Source: Faecalicatena_A orotica
Lineage (GTDB): Bacteria; Bacillota; Clostridia; Lachnospirales; Lachnospiraceae
Assembly: GCF_040545875.1 (NCBI RefSeq)
Contig: NZ_JBEPMR010000003.1
DNA: 64,000 bases
Reading direction: 5' to 3' (one strand)
The position numbers were made by a program, and so were the translations under genes. The number at the start of each line of letters is the position of its first letter. Position 1 is the stretch's first letter. The notes under the pieces are model-generated. The model was not told where the DNA came from and did no database searches. It saw only the letters and a program-made list of their open reading frames with translations. Of this stretch, positions 44,411 through 52,538 are shown piece after piece.

Positions 44411-44411
44411 C

Positions 44412-45494
44412 TTACAGATTCTCCTCCTCGAACTTCTTCATAAATGCAACGAGTGCTTCCACTCCTTCATATGGCATGGCATTATAAATACTTGCGCGCA
44501 TTCCGCCCACGCTTCTGTGCCCTTTCAGGTTCTCAAGGCCTGCCGCTTTCGCCTCTTTCACAAACCTGGCATCCAAATCAGCATCTCCTGTCACAAACGG
44601 GACGTTCATCAGGGAGCGGTCTTTCTTCTCTACCGTGCCTTTAAACAGTCTGCTCTGGTCGAGGAAATCATACAGAAGGGCTGCTTTCTTTTCATTGCGT
44701 TCCTTCATAGCTTCCAGGCCGCCCATAGCCTTCAGCCATTTAAATACTTTTCCACAGATATAGATTCCATATGCCGGTGGAGTGTTATAGAGGGACTTCG
44801 CATCTGCGTGTGTCTTATATGTAAGCATTGTCGGTGTGCCCGGCAGTACATCCTCTGTAATCAGGTCTTCACGGATAATGACAATAACCATACCGGCCGG
44901 CCCGATATTTTTCTGGACTCCGCCATAGATAATTCCATATTTTGTGACATCAACAGGCTCTGATAAAAAGCAGGAAGATACATCTGCAACAAGAATCTTA
45001 CCCTTTGTATTCGGAAGCTCTTTGAATTTTGTTCCATAGATCGTATTATTCTCACAGATGTAAACATAATCTGCATCTTCTGAAACAGGAAGATCTGAGC
45101 AGTCCGGGATATAAGAAAATGTCTTGTCTTCTGAAGAAGCGATTTTATTGACTTTCCCGTATTTTGCGGCCTCACTGGCAGCCTTCTTTGCCCACTGGCC
45201 CGTCACAATATAATCTGCAACCCTGTTCTTCATCAGGTTCATCGGGATCATGGCAAACTGCTGGGAAGCCCCCCCCTGAAGGAACAGCACCTTATAGTTG
45301 TCAGGAATATTCATAAGCTCCCTGAGATCAGCCTCGGCTGTACCTATAATTTCCTCGAAAGCCTTTGAGCGATGACTCATTTCCATTACCGACATTCCGG
45401 TCCCGTTGTAATCTAACATTTCTTCTGCTGCTGACTTTAATACTTCCTCCGGTAATACTGCCGGTCCTGCTGAAAAATTGTACACTCTACCCAT
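44412..45494 (-). CDS. serC: phosphoserine aminotransferase, 360 aa
   Basis: Class V PLP aminotransferase. It opens with VYNFSAGPAVLPEEVL, and MSHRSKAFEEI and LFLQGGASQQFAM contact substrate and PLP. The PLP lysine is in YGGVQKNIGPAG and HRSVGGMRASIYNA closes the protein. The ATG at 45494 has AGGAGG upstream; the frame to 45551 is not needed. It lies between ilvB and serA. Confidence 0.96.
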   Translation of the reverse strand: MGRVYNFSAGPAVLPEEVLKSAAEEMLDYNGTGMSVMEMSHRSKAFEEIIGTAEADLRELMNIPDNYKVLFLQGGASQQFAMIPMNLMKNRVADYIVTGQWAKKAASEAAKYGKVNKIASSEDKTFSYIPDCSDLPVSEDADYVYICENNTIYGTKFKELPNTKGKILVADVSSCFLSEPVDVTKYGIIYGGVQKNIGPAGMVIVIIREDLITEDVLPGTPTMLTYKTHADAKSLYNTPPAYGIYICGKVFKWLKAMGGLEAMKERNEKKAALLYDFLDQSRLFKGTVEKKDRSLMNVPFVTGDADLDARFVKEAKAAGLENLKGHRSVGGMRASIYNAMPYEGVEALVAFMKKFEEENL

Positions 45495-45563
45495 TTCTAA
45501 TTTCCTCCTGAACATATTTATCAAATCCAACATCCCGGCATGTACATGCACGGCGGGATATGT

Positions 45564-47246
45564 TTAACGGTGGTTCATATCGTTCTCGTCAAAAGCCTCA
45601 CTGATTGCGGCTCCTGGTGCTACCATAGGCCATACTTTATCGTCTGAATCAATCTGGCAGTCGATCACGATTGGTTTTTTCAATTCCATTGCTTTTGCAA
45701 AAGCTTCTTTAAACTCATCCTGTGTTGTCACACGGATGCCCTCTGCACCCATAGCCTCTGCAAGCTTCACGAAATCTACGGCGTCGTTCAGCACAGTTGC
45801 GGAGTAACGCTGTTCGTAGAACAGATTCTGCCACTGGCGCACCATTCCGAGGACATGGTTATTAATCACGACCTGGATAACAGGAATCTGGTATCTGGCT
45901 GCCGTAGCAATCTCATTCATATTCATGCGGAAACAACCGTCCCCTGCAATATTTACAACGAGCTTATCCGGGCACCCCATCTTAGCGCCGAGTGAAGCGC
46001 CGAGTCCATAACCCATCGTGCCAAGGCCCCCTGATGTCAGGAAGGTGCGCGGTTTTGTATATTTATAAAATTGTGCGGCCCACATCTGGTGCTGGCCTAC
46101 CTCTGTAACAATGAGGGCGTCACCCTTTGTCTGCCTGTAAATTTCTTCTACGACAAAAGGTCCTGTCAGCATATCTGTATGATAACTGAGCGGATATTTC
46201 TCTTTATATTCCTGAATCTTCTTCATCCAGTCCGGGTGGGACTGCTGTGTCAGTTTCGCATTTACCCTGCTTAAGACTTCCTTTAAGTCTCCGACAACGC
46301 CGTCAGTGATAATGACATTCTTATTCATCTCGGCCGCGTCGATATCAAACTGGAGAATCTTCGCGTTTTTAGCAAACTTCTTTGTATTTCCCGTGACACG
46401 GTCACTGAACCTGGCCCCGATTACGATCAGCAGGTCACATTCACTGACCCCGTAATTGGACGTCTTCGTACCGTGCATGCCAAGCATGCCTGTGTACCGC
46501 TCATCGGTTCCCGGAAATGCGCCTTTTCCCATAAGGGAATCTGTAACAGGTGCATCTGCTTTGTCTACAAACTCTTTCAGTTCTTCGCTGGCGCCGGAAA
46601 GTACGGCACCGCCGCCGACAAAGATGAACGGCCTCTTTGCCTTGCTGATCAGGGAGACAGCCGTATCAACGTCCTTCTCACAGATATCTTCTGCATCCAT
46701 AGGCTGTACAGGCTTAATTTCTACCGGTTTGTAATCTGCCTTATTACTGGTTACATCCTTTGGTATATCGATCAGGACAGGTCCCGGCCTTCCGGTCTGG
46801 GCTATCTTAAACGCCTTGCGTATGGTCTCTGCCAGTTTGCTTACATCTTTTACAATATAGTTATGCTTTGTAATAGGCATGGTGATCCCGGCAATATCGA
46901 TTTCCTGAAAACTGTCTTTACCAAGAAGTGATACCCCTACGTTACAGGTAATTGCCACTACAGGTATGGAATCCATATAAGCAGTCGCAATCCCTGTGAC
47001 CAGATTCGTAGCCCCCGGTCCACTGGTGGCAAAGCACACACCAACTTTTCCCGTGGCTCTTGCGTATCCATCTGCCGCATGTGCAGCTCCCTGCTCATGG
47101 GATGTCAGGATATGCCTGATTTCATCACTATGTTTATATAATGCATCATATACATTCAAAATTGCTCCGCCCGGATACCCAAAAACAGTATCCACGCCCT
47201 GCTCTTTTAAACATTCGATTACAATCTCTGCTCCATTTAAATGCAT
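45564..47246 (-). CDS. ilvB: acetolactate synthase, large catalytic subunit, 560 aa
   Basis: ThDP enzyme for the first common step of branched-chain amino-acid synthesis. The ThDP glutamate is in GYPGGAILNVYD and HEQGAAHAADGYARA, FATSGPGATNLVTGIA is the family signature, and ThDP-Mg binding is GDGCFRMNMNEIATA. The catabolic enzyme lacks the FAD/RFSDRVTG features seen here, so it is the biosynthetic type. No small regulatory subunit gene ilvN or ilvH is adjacent. AGGAGG lies eight nt before the ATG. Confidence 0.95.
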   Translation of the reverse strand: MHLNGAEIVIECLKEQGVDTVFGYPGGAILNVYDALYKHSDEIRHILTSHEQGAAHAADGYARATGKVGVCFATSGPGATNLVTGIATAYMDSIPVVAITCNVGVSLLGKDSFQEIDIAGITMPITKHNYIVKDVSKLAETIRKAFKIAQTGRPGPVLIDIPKDVTSNKADYKPVEIKPVQPMDAEDICEKDVDTAVSLISKAKRPFIFVGGGAVLSGASEELKEFVDKADAPVTDSLMGKGAFPGTDERYTGMLGMHGTKTSNYGVSECDLLIVIGARFSDRVTGNTKKFAKNAKILQFDIDAAEMNKNVIITDGVVGDLKEVLSRVNAKLTQQSHPDWMKKIQEYKEKYPLSYHTDMLTGPFVVEEIYRQTKGDALIVTEVGQHQMWAAQFYKYTKPRTFLTSGGLGTMGYGLGASLGAKMGCPDKLVVNIAGDGCFRMNMNEIATAARYQIPVIQVVINNHVLGMVRQWQNLFYEQRYSATVLNDAVDFVKLAEAMGAEGIRVTTQDEFKEAFAKAMELKKPIVIDCQIDSDDKVWPMVAPGAAISEAFDENDMNHR

Positions 47247-47258
47247 GGTCAGAACCTC

Positions 47259-48932
47259 CTAATTTTTCTTTGGTACTTCCAGAATCGCTCCTCTGTTTCC
47301 TGAGCTGACCATGGACGCATACCTCGCAAGATATCCGGTCGTGATCTCAGGTTCTTTCGGCTGCCATTTTGCTCTCCTTGCCTCCAGCTCTTCAGCAGAA
47401 ACATCCAGATCCAGTGTCAGCTCCGGAATGTTGATCTTTATGATATCCCCTTCTTCCACAAGCGCGATCGGGCCGCCTACAGCCGCCTCCGGTGATACAT
47501 GGCCAATGGATGCACCTCTGGATGCGCCACTGAAACGGCCATCCGTGATCAGGGCAACAGAGGAACCGAGGCCGTAGCCTGCAATGGCAGAAGTCGGGTT
47601 CAGCATTTCCCGCATTCCCGGTCCGCCTTTTGGTCCTTCATAGCGGATTACAATGACGTCACCTGCATTGATCTTCCCGGTCTTGATTGCTTCCGTTGCT
47701 GCTTCGTCACTCTCGAAGATCCTTGCCGGCCCTTCGTGCACAAGCATTTCCGGAACGACTGCGGAACGTTTTACAACGCTTCCGTCAGGAGCAAGATTTC
47801 CTTTTAAGACAGCAATTCCACCAGTCTCACTGTATGGATTTTCAATCGGGCGGATAACCTCAGGATTATGGTTGATGCATCCCTCAATATTCTCACCAAC
47901 GGTTTTTCCTGTTACGGTCAGACAATCTGTATGCAGCAGTCCTTTTTTATTCAGTTCGTTCATGACGGCATATACACCGCCTGCCTCATTTAAGTCTTCA
48001 ATATATGTAGGCCCCGCCGGTGCCAGATGGCAGAGGTTCGGAGTCTTTTCACTGATCGTATTCGCAAACTCAATCTCAAAATCCATACCAATCTCATGGG
48101 CAATAGCCGGGAGGTGCAGCATACTGTTCGTAGAACATCCGAGTGCCATGTCCACGGTCAGTGCATTGAGGATTGCTTCCTCTGTCATAATATCTCTCGG
48201 ACGGATATTCTTTCTTACAAGCTCCATGACCTGCATACCTGCATGTTTTGCCAGCTGGAGCCTTGCGGAATATACGGCCGGAATCGTTCCGTTTCCTTTA
48301 AGACCCATTCCAAGTGCCTCTGTCAGGCAGTTCATGCTGTTGGCTGTATACATTCCCGAGCAGGAACCGCATGTCGGACATGCTTTGTTTTCAAATTCGC
48401 ATAAGTCTTCTTCAGACATTGTTCCTGCAGCATAGGAGCCAACTGCCTCAAACATACTGGAGAGACTGGTCTTGCTGCCCTTTACATGGCCTGCAAGCAT
48501 CGGACCGCCGCTGACAAAAATAGTCGGTACATTGATTCTTGCGGCTGCCATCAGAAGTCCGGGCACATTCTTATCACAGTTTGGAATCATGACGAGCGCA
48601 TCAAACTGGTGGGCCATCGCCAGAGCCTCCGTAGAATCCGCGATCAGATCTCTTGTAACAAGGGAATACTTCATTCCCACATGCCCCATGGCGATTCCGT
48701 CACATACAGCGATTGCAGGAACCATGATCGGAGTTCCCCCTGCCATAGCCACGCCCATCTTAACCGCTTCTGCAATTTTATCCAGATTCATATGCCCCGG
48801 GACAATCTCGTTATAAGAACTGACAACACCTACCAGTGGTCTGTCAAGCTCCTCCTGTGTCATTCCCAGTGCATTGAACAGGGAACGGTGGGGAGCCTGC
48901 TGTGCTCCTTTTGTTACTGTATCACTTCTCAT
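47259..48932 (-). CDS. ilvD: dihydroxy-acid dehydratase, 557 aa
   Basis: Iron-sulfur dehydratase of valine/isoleucine/leucine synthesis. Cluster cysteines are in IPNCDKNVPG and ACPTCGSCSGMYTANSMN, and the C-terminal family motif is DGRFSGASRGASIGHVSPEA. Full length. It is 12 nt upstream of ilvB and downstream of leuB. Confidence 0.97.
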   Translation of the reverse strand: MRSDTVTKGAQQAPHRSLFNALGMTQEELDRPLVGVVSSYNEIVPGHMNLDKIAEAVKMGVAMAGGTPIMVPAIAVCDGIAMGHVGMKYSLVTRDLIADSTEALAMAHQFDALVMIPNCDKNVPGLLMAAARINVPTIFVSGGPMLAGHVKGSKTSLSSMFEAVGSYAAGTMSEEDLCEFENKACPTCGSCSGMYTANSMNCLTEALGMGLKGNGTIPAVYSARLQLAKHAGMQVMELVRKNIRPRDIMTEEAILNALTVDMALGCSTNSMLHLPAIAHEIGMDFEIEFANTISEKTPNLCHLAPAGPTYIEDLNEAGGVYAVMNELNKKGLLHTDCLTVTGKTVGENIEGCINHNPEVIRPIENPYSETGGIAVLKGNLAPDGSVVKRSAVVPEMLVHEGPARIFESDEAATEAIKTGKINAGDVIVIRYEGPKGGPGMREMLNPTSAIAGYGLGSSVALITDGRFSGASRGASIGHVSPEAAVGGPIALVEEGDIIKINIPELTLDLDVSAEELEARRAKWQPKEPEITTGYLARYASMVSSGNRGAILEVPKKN

Positions 48933-49037
48933 CTTAAAAACCTCACTTTCTACTTATGCCGCAAAAGCTTCATATATGTTATGTTTCGTTACAGTTCATA
49001 CTATGTTTCCTGATATCTGACTTATACGCATTCACCT

Positions 49038-50126
49038 TTATAAGTGAATATAAGAACAGATTCTGTCCCCCATCTCAGAAGTCGAAATCTGCGTCTTTCC
49101 TTCAGACATAATGTCTATTGTGCGGTATCCGTCTTTTAATACCTGTGAAACCGCATTCTCTATCGCTTCTGCCTCCTGATCCAGATCAAAAGAAAAGCGA
49201 AGCATCATCGCTGCAGACAATATCGTAGCAATTGGATTTGCAATCCCTTTTCCTGCAATATCCGGTGCAGACCCGCCGCTCGGCTCATATAGGCCAAACT
49301 TCGTCTCATTCAGGCTTGCCGATGCGAGCATTCCGATGGATCCTGTCACCATGCTGGCCTCATCCGAAAGAATGTCTCCGAACATATTCTCAGTCAGAAT
49401 TACATCGAACTGCCTCGGGTCCTTTACGAGCTGCATCGCACAGTTGTCGACGAGCATATTCTCCAGCGTCACTTCAGGATAGTCCGCTGCAACCTCCTCC
49501 ACAACTTTTCTCCAGAGTCTGGAGGAATCCAGTACATTTGCCTTATCAACACTCGTCACCTTTTTGCGCCGTTTCATGGCAATATCGAAACCGCGTTTTG
49601 CAATTCTGCGTATTTCGTTCTCATTATATGTAAGCTCATCCGTGGCGGTCATGACGCCGTCTACTTCAACAGTCTTTCTTTCTCCAAAATACAGACCTCC
49701 GGTCAGCTCGCGCATAATCATCATGTCAAATCCGCCGTCTGTAATCTCTTCCTTCAGGGGACAGGCCCCTTTCAGTTCATCATAGAGCACTGCAGGACGC
49801 AGGTTGGCGAACAGGTTCAGCTCCTTGCGGATCTTCAGAAGTCCTGCTTCCGGCCTTTTGGAAGGCTCCAGCTGATACCAGGGAGAAGTCTTGGCATCTC
49901 CGCCGATAGACCCCATCAGTACCGCATCACTCGCTTTCGCCGCCTCAATCGTTTCATCCGTCAGAGGCACCCCATGTACATCAATAGAAGCCCCGCCCAT
50001 TAAAAGCTGCGTATAAATACATTCATGTCCGTATACTTCTCCCGTTTTATCCAGTACCTTCATAGCCTCCGTCACAATCTCCGGCCCGATACCGTCTCCT
50101 TTAATGACTCCAATATTCAGTCTCAT
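49038..50126 (-). CDS. leuB: 3-isopropylmalate dehydrogenase, 362 aa
   Basis: Leucine pathway NAD-dependent oxidative decarboxylase. It starts LNIGVIKGDGIGPEIVTEA; LRKELNLFANLRPA, the tyrosine/lysine region MIMRELTGGLYFGER, and EPSGGSAPDIAGKGIANP are diagnostic of LeuB. The ATG at 50126 has AAGGGTG nine nt upstream. The open frame to 50198 overlaps the promoter and is rejected. leuA, leuC and leuD are not in the window. It is first in the run leuB-ilvD-ilvB-serC-serA. Confidence 0.96.
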   Translation of the reverse strand: MRLNIGVIKGDGIGPEIVTEAMKVLDKTGEVYGHECIYTQLLMGGASIDVHGVPLTDETIEAAKASDAVLMGSIGGDAKTSPWYQLEPSKRPEAGLLKIRKELNLFANLRPAVLYDELKGACPLKEEITDGGFDMMIMRELTGGLYFGERKTVEVDGVMTATDELTYNENEIRRIAKRGFDIAMKRRKKVTSVDKANVLDSSRLWRKVVEEVAADYPEVTLENMLVDNCAMQLVKDPRQFDVILTENMFGDILSDEASMVTGSIGMLASASLNETKFGLYEPSGGSAPDIAGKGIANPIATILSAAMMLRFSFDLDQEAEAIENAVSQVLKDGYRTIDIMSEGKTQISTSEMGDRICSYIHL

Positions 50127-50150
50127 ATCAAACAACACCCTTCTACAAGA

Positions 50151-50198
50151 ATTAAAAATACTATTTTTAATAATACCGTATTTTTCGGCACGTTTCAA
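50151..50198 (-). promoter_or_regulatory. leuB promoter with palindrome over the start site
   Basis: TTGAAA (50193-50198) and TATTAT (50170-50175) are 17 nt apart. A perfect 21-bp AT palindrome (10-bp arms around one central base, 50151-50171) covers the predicted start site and may be an operator. Confidence 0.75.
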
Positions 50199-50254
50199 CC
50201 CTTTAATTCGTAAAAGTGGAAATGGGGGGTGAGAATTTTGTAGACTGGTGTACG

Positions 50255-50497
50255 CTTTCGAGGGAGGACGGGGTGTTTACGGGGACGGTATTGGGGGTTA
50301 AACGGGTCTAATGAAACAGGCGCAGGAAATGCAGGCACCGCCCGCATGCGACCAAACGCCTGATGCGTTTGCTCTGTAGCCGGCTTGAAATCAGGCTTGG
50401 TGAGCCTGATTTCATCCTGCATTTCCTGTGCCTGTTTCACAAGGCCCGCTAATCCCCCAACAACGCCCCCGTAAACACCCCCGCCCTCCCTCGAAAG
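50255..50497 (-). ncRNA. candidate structured element E1 (long-stem RNA, leftward)
   Basis: Read on the minus strand, a roughly 82-bp imperfect stem (50416-50497 with 50255-50335) closes over an 80-nt cap. The cap starts with a perfect 12-bp hairpin with CACCA loop (50386-50414). Next comes a six-pair stem with one mismatch (50379-50384 with 50340-50345) around a 7-bp hairpin with ATCAG loop (50353-50371). Most substitutions between arms are A-C on the plus strand, that is G-U pairs on the minus strand, supporting minus-strand RNA. No protein frame or U-tract is present. A possible promoter TTGGAC-N17-TAAATT is at 50578-50606. Confidence 0.55.
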
Positions 50498-50673
50498 CTG
50501 CGCTCATCCAACCGCAATAAAACACCCCACCCGAAAGGATTTCGGCGGAAAAACGAGGCCAGATATTTCATTCCTAAAATTTACAATGCTTTCAAATTAA
50601 GTCCAACAGCGCCCCTGCCCCACATCCCCCCGCGGTCAGCAGGGGGATGAAGTTTTCTGGTTTGAATAACGCA
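50498..50673. other. spacer between the two structured elements
   Basis: 176 bp without a gene. It holds a possible leftward promoter (50578-50606) and a GC-rich hairpin CATCCCCC/GGGGGATG near 50622-50649. I see nothing that reads as a rightward promoter. Confidence 0.5.
50578..50606 (-). promoter_or_regulatory. possible promoter for element E1
   Basis: TTGGAC (50601-50606) and TAAATT (50578-50583) are 17 nt apart, pointing left, with a start site about 70 nt before E1. Confidence 0.35.
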
Positions 50674-50923
50674 GCCCGTCAGGGCCTGCGGGATGCTTTC
50701 GGGAGGGCATTTAAGTGCGCGAATAGAGGCACTTGCAGAAAAAGAGCGGGATTTCATGGATGAAAATTGTTTACCAAAACAATTTTCAAGACGGCCTGAG
50801 CCGGGTAATCATCAAGATTACCCGGTGAATGGCTGTCGGTTCCATGAAATCCCGCTCTTTTTCTGTTAGTGCCTCTTCGCAAACGGCCTGTCCCCCGGAA
50901 GCATCCCGCAGGACCTGACGGGC
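50674..50923 (+). ncRNA. candidate structured element E2 (long-stem RNA, rightward)
   Basis: Read on the plus strand, arms of 87 and 83 nt (50674-50760 with 50841-50923) pair with an internal loop in the middle. The cap has the same order as E1: a perfect 12-bp hairpin with ACCA loop (50761-50788), one A, a 7-bp stem (50790-50796 with 50831-50837), then a perfect 10-bp hairpin with ATCAA loop (50801-50825), then GGT before the 3' arm. Wobble pairs favour the plus strand. It runs against yajC, whose stop codon is 40 bp away. Confidence 0.55.
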
Positions 50924-50963
50924 GGACTACTCACCAATCAAATAACAAACTCTCTCTCCGTAC

Positions 50964-51269
50964 TTACTCCGCAGACGGCTTCTCGATCTGTGCGATTGCA
51001 GCTTTCTGCATTGGTATACGGCAGTTTTTGTTATTTCCGAATTCTACGATTACGTCATCATCTGTGATATCGATTATTACACCGTAAAAACCGCTTGTTG
51101 TTAATGCGGTATCGCCTACTTCCATTGTTGAGAGCATTGCCTGCACTCTCTTCTGCTCTTTTTTCTGAGGGCGCATGAGCAGGAACCACATACCACCGAT
51201 GATTACTACATAAATCAGGATGATACCACCCATTCCTGTTGCTCCGCCTGCAGCTAATAAACCATTCAT
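50964..51269 (-). CDS. yajC: preprotein translocase accessory subunit YajC, 101 aa
   Basis: Small membrane protein associated with SecDF. One membrane helix (about 14-35: GGIILIYVVIIGGMWFLLM) is followed by the family motif RPQKKEQKRVQAMLSTMEVGD and a small beta domain. Promoter TTGAAG-N17-TATAGT is at 51309-51337. It is downstream of tgt, a common neighbour. Confidence 0.95.
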   Translation of the reverse strand: MNGLLAAGGATGMGGIILIYVVIIGGMWFLLMRPQKKEQKRVQAMLSTMEVGDTALTTSGFYGVIIDITDDDVIVEFGNNKNCRIPMQKAAIAQIEKPSAE

Positions 51270-51308
51270 CTTATTTCCTCCTAATTACTATCTTCAAACA
51301 ATAAGTCT

Positions 51309-51337
51309 ACTATACACAAAAATGGATGATTCTTCAA
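51309..51337 (-). promoter_or_regulatory. yajC promoter
   Basis: TTGAAG (51332-51337) and TATAGT (51309-51314) are 17 nt apart on the minus strand. Confidence 0.65.
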
Positions 51338-51374
51338 GTATCTTTTAGAATTTCCGCATATTTTTATGAATTTT

Positions 51375-52511
51375 TTATATGTCTTTTCCGTTTTTCATAC
51401 CTTCGAGTTTCTTTTCCTTATATGACTTGTATTCTCCTGCTTCGATCGCTGCACGGATTTCTTCCATCATGGTATTATAAAAATACAGGTTGTGCAGGAC
51501 GCAGAGGCGCATACCAAGCATCTCTTTAGCCTTCAGGAGGTGTCGGATGTATCCCCTGCTGTAGCTTCTGCAGGCCGGACACTGGCAGCCTTCTTCAATC
51601 GGACTGTCATCCAGTTCGAACTTTGCATTAAACAGGTTCAGTTTTCCGTGGTTGGTATAGACGTGGCCATGCCTTCCGTTTCTGGTTGGATACACACAGT
51701 CAAAGAAATCCACGCCTCTTTCTACTCCCTCCAGGATGTTAGCCGGGGTCCCGACGCCCATCAGATAAGTAGGCTTCTCAACCGGAAGGTAAGGAACGAC
51801 TGCCTCCAGAATGCGGTACATCTCCTCATGGCTCTCTCCTACGGCAAGACCGCCGATGGCATATCCATCCAGTTCCATTTCCGTAATCTGCTTTGCATGT
51901 TCGACGCGGATATCCTCGTAAATGCCACCCTGGTTAATTCCGAAAAGCATCTGTTTCTGGTTGATCGTATCGGGCAGGGAATTTAAACGGTCCATCTCGG
52001 TCCTGCAGCGTGCAAGCCAGCGTGTTGTTCTGGCCACGGAATCTCTCATATATTCTCTGTCTGCGATACTGGACGGACATTCATCGAATGCCATCGCAAT
52101 GGTGGACGCAAGGTTGGACTGAATCTGCATACTTTCCTCCGGGCCCATGAATATCTTGCGGCCATCAACGTGGGAATGGAAATGAACACCCTCCTCCCTG
52201 ATCTTGCGGAGGTCTGAAAGTGAAAACACCTGAAATCCGCCGGAATCCGTGAGAATTGGCTTGTCCCAGTTCATAAACTTATGAAGGCCGCCCATTTTTT
52301 TCACAACCTCATCTCCCGGGCGCACGTGAAGGTGATAGGTGTTCGATAATTCTACCTGTGTCTTGATTCCTCTCAAATCATCTGTGGAAACCGCACCTTT
52401 GATCGCTGCCGCTGTTCCCACATTCATAAATACCGGCGTCTCAATGACCCCGTGGACCGTATGAAAACGGCCCCGCTTAGCAAGACCGTCTCTTTTGATT
52501 AATTCGTACAT
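51375..52511 (-). CDS. tgt: tRNA-guanine transglycosylase, 378 aa
   Basis: Exchanges guanine-34 for a queuine precursor in tRNAs for Asp, Asn, His and Tyr. Catalytic and base-binding motifs include LTDSGGFQVFSLSDL, GGLAVGES and DCVYPTRNGRHG. The zinc site is CQCPACRSYSRGYIRHL. Full length. queA, which often precedes it, is absent; the L,D-transpeptidase gene ends 27 nt upstream. Confidence 0.97.
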   Translation of the reverse strand: MYELIKRDGLAKRGRFHTVHGVIETPVFMNVGTAAAIKGAVSTDDLRGIKTQVELSNTYHLHVRPGDEVVKKMGGLHKFMNWDKPILTDSGGFQVFSLSDLRKIREEGVHFHSHVDGRKIFMGPEESMQIQSNLASTIAMAFDECPSSIADREYMRDSVARTTRWLARCRTEMDRLNSLPDTINQKQMLFGINQGGIYEDIRVEHAKQITEMELDGYAIGGLAVGESHEEMYRILEAVVPYLPVEKPTYLMGVGTPANILEGVERGVDFFDCVYPTRNGRHGHVYTNHGKLNLFNAKFELDDSPIEEGCQCPACRSYSRGYIRHLLKAKEMLGMRLCVLHNLYFYNTMMEEIRAAIEAGEYKSYKEKKLEGMKNGKDI

Positions 52512-52538
52512 AGTTACCTCGTTGTATTTTTTTCCTGA

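Noticed and set aside
47653..48435. 260-codon plus-strand frame opposite ilvD
   Set aside because: A shadow of a strongly conserved gene with a serine/proline-rich composition typical of antisense frames.
50195..50440. 81-codon open frame on the minus strand across E1
   Set aside because: It lies inside the inverted repeat, has no ribosome site, and its sequence is explained by the stem; its start region is shared with the structured cap.
50869..51087. 72-codon plus-strand frame running from E2 into yajC
   Set aside because: It is antisense to yajC, has no ribosome site, and is composed of the E2 arm.
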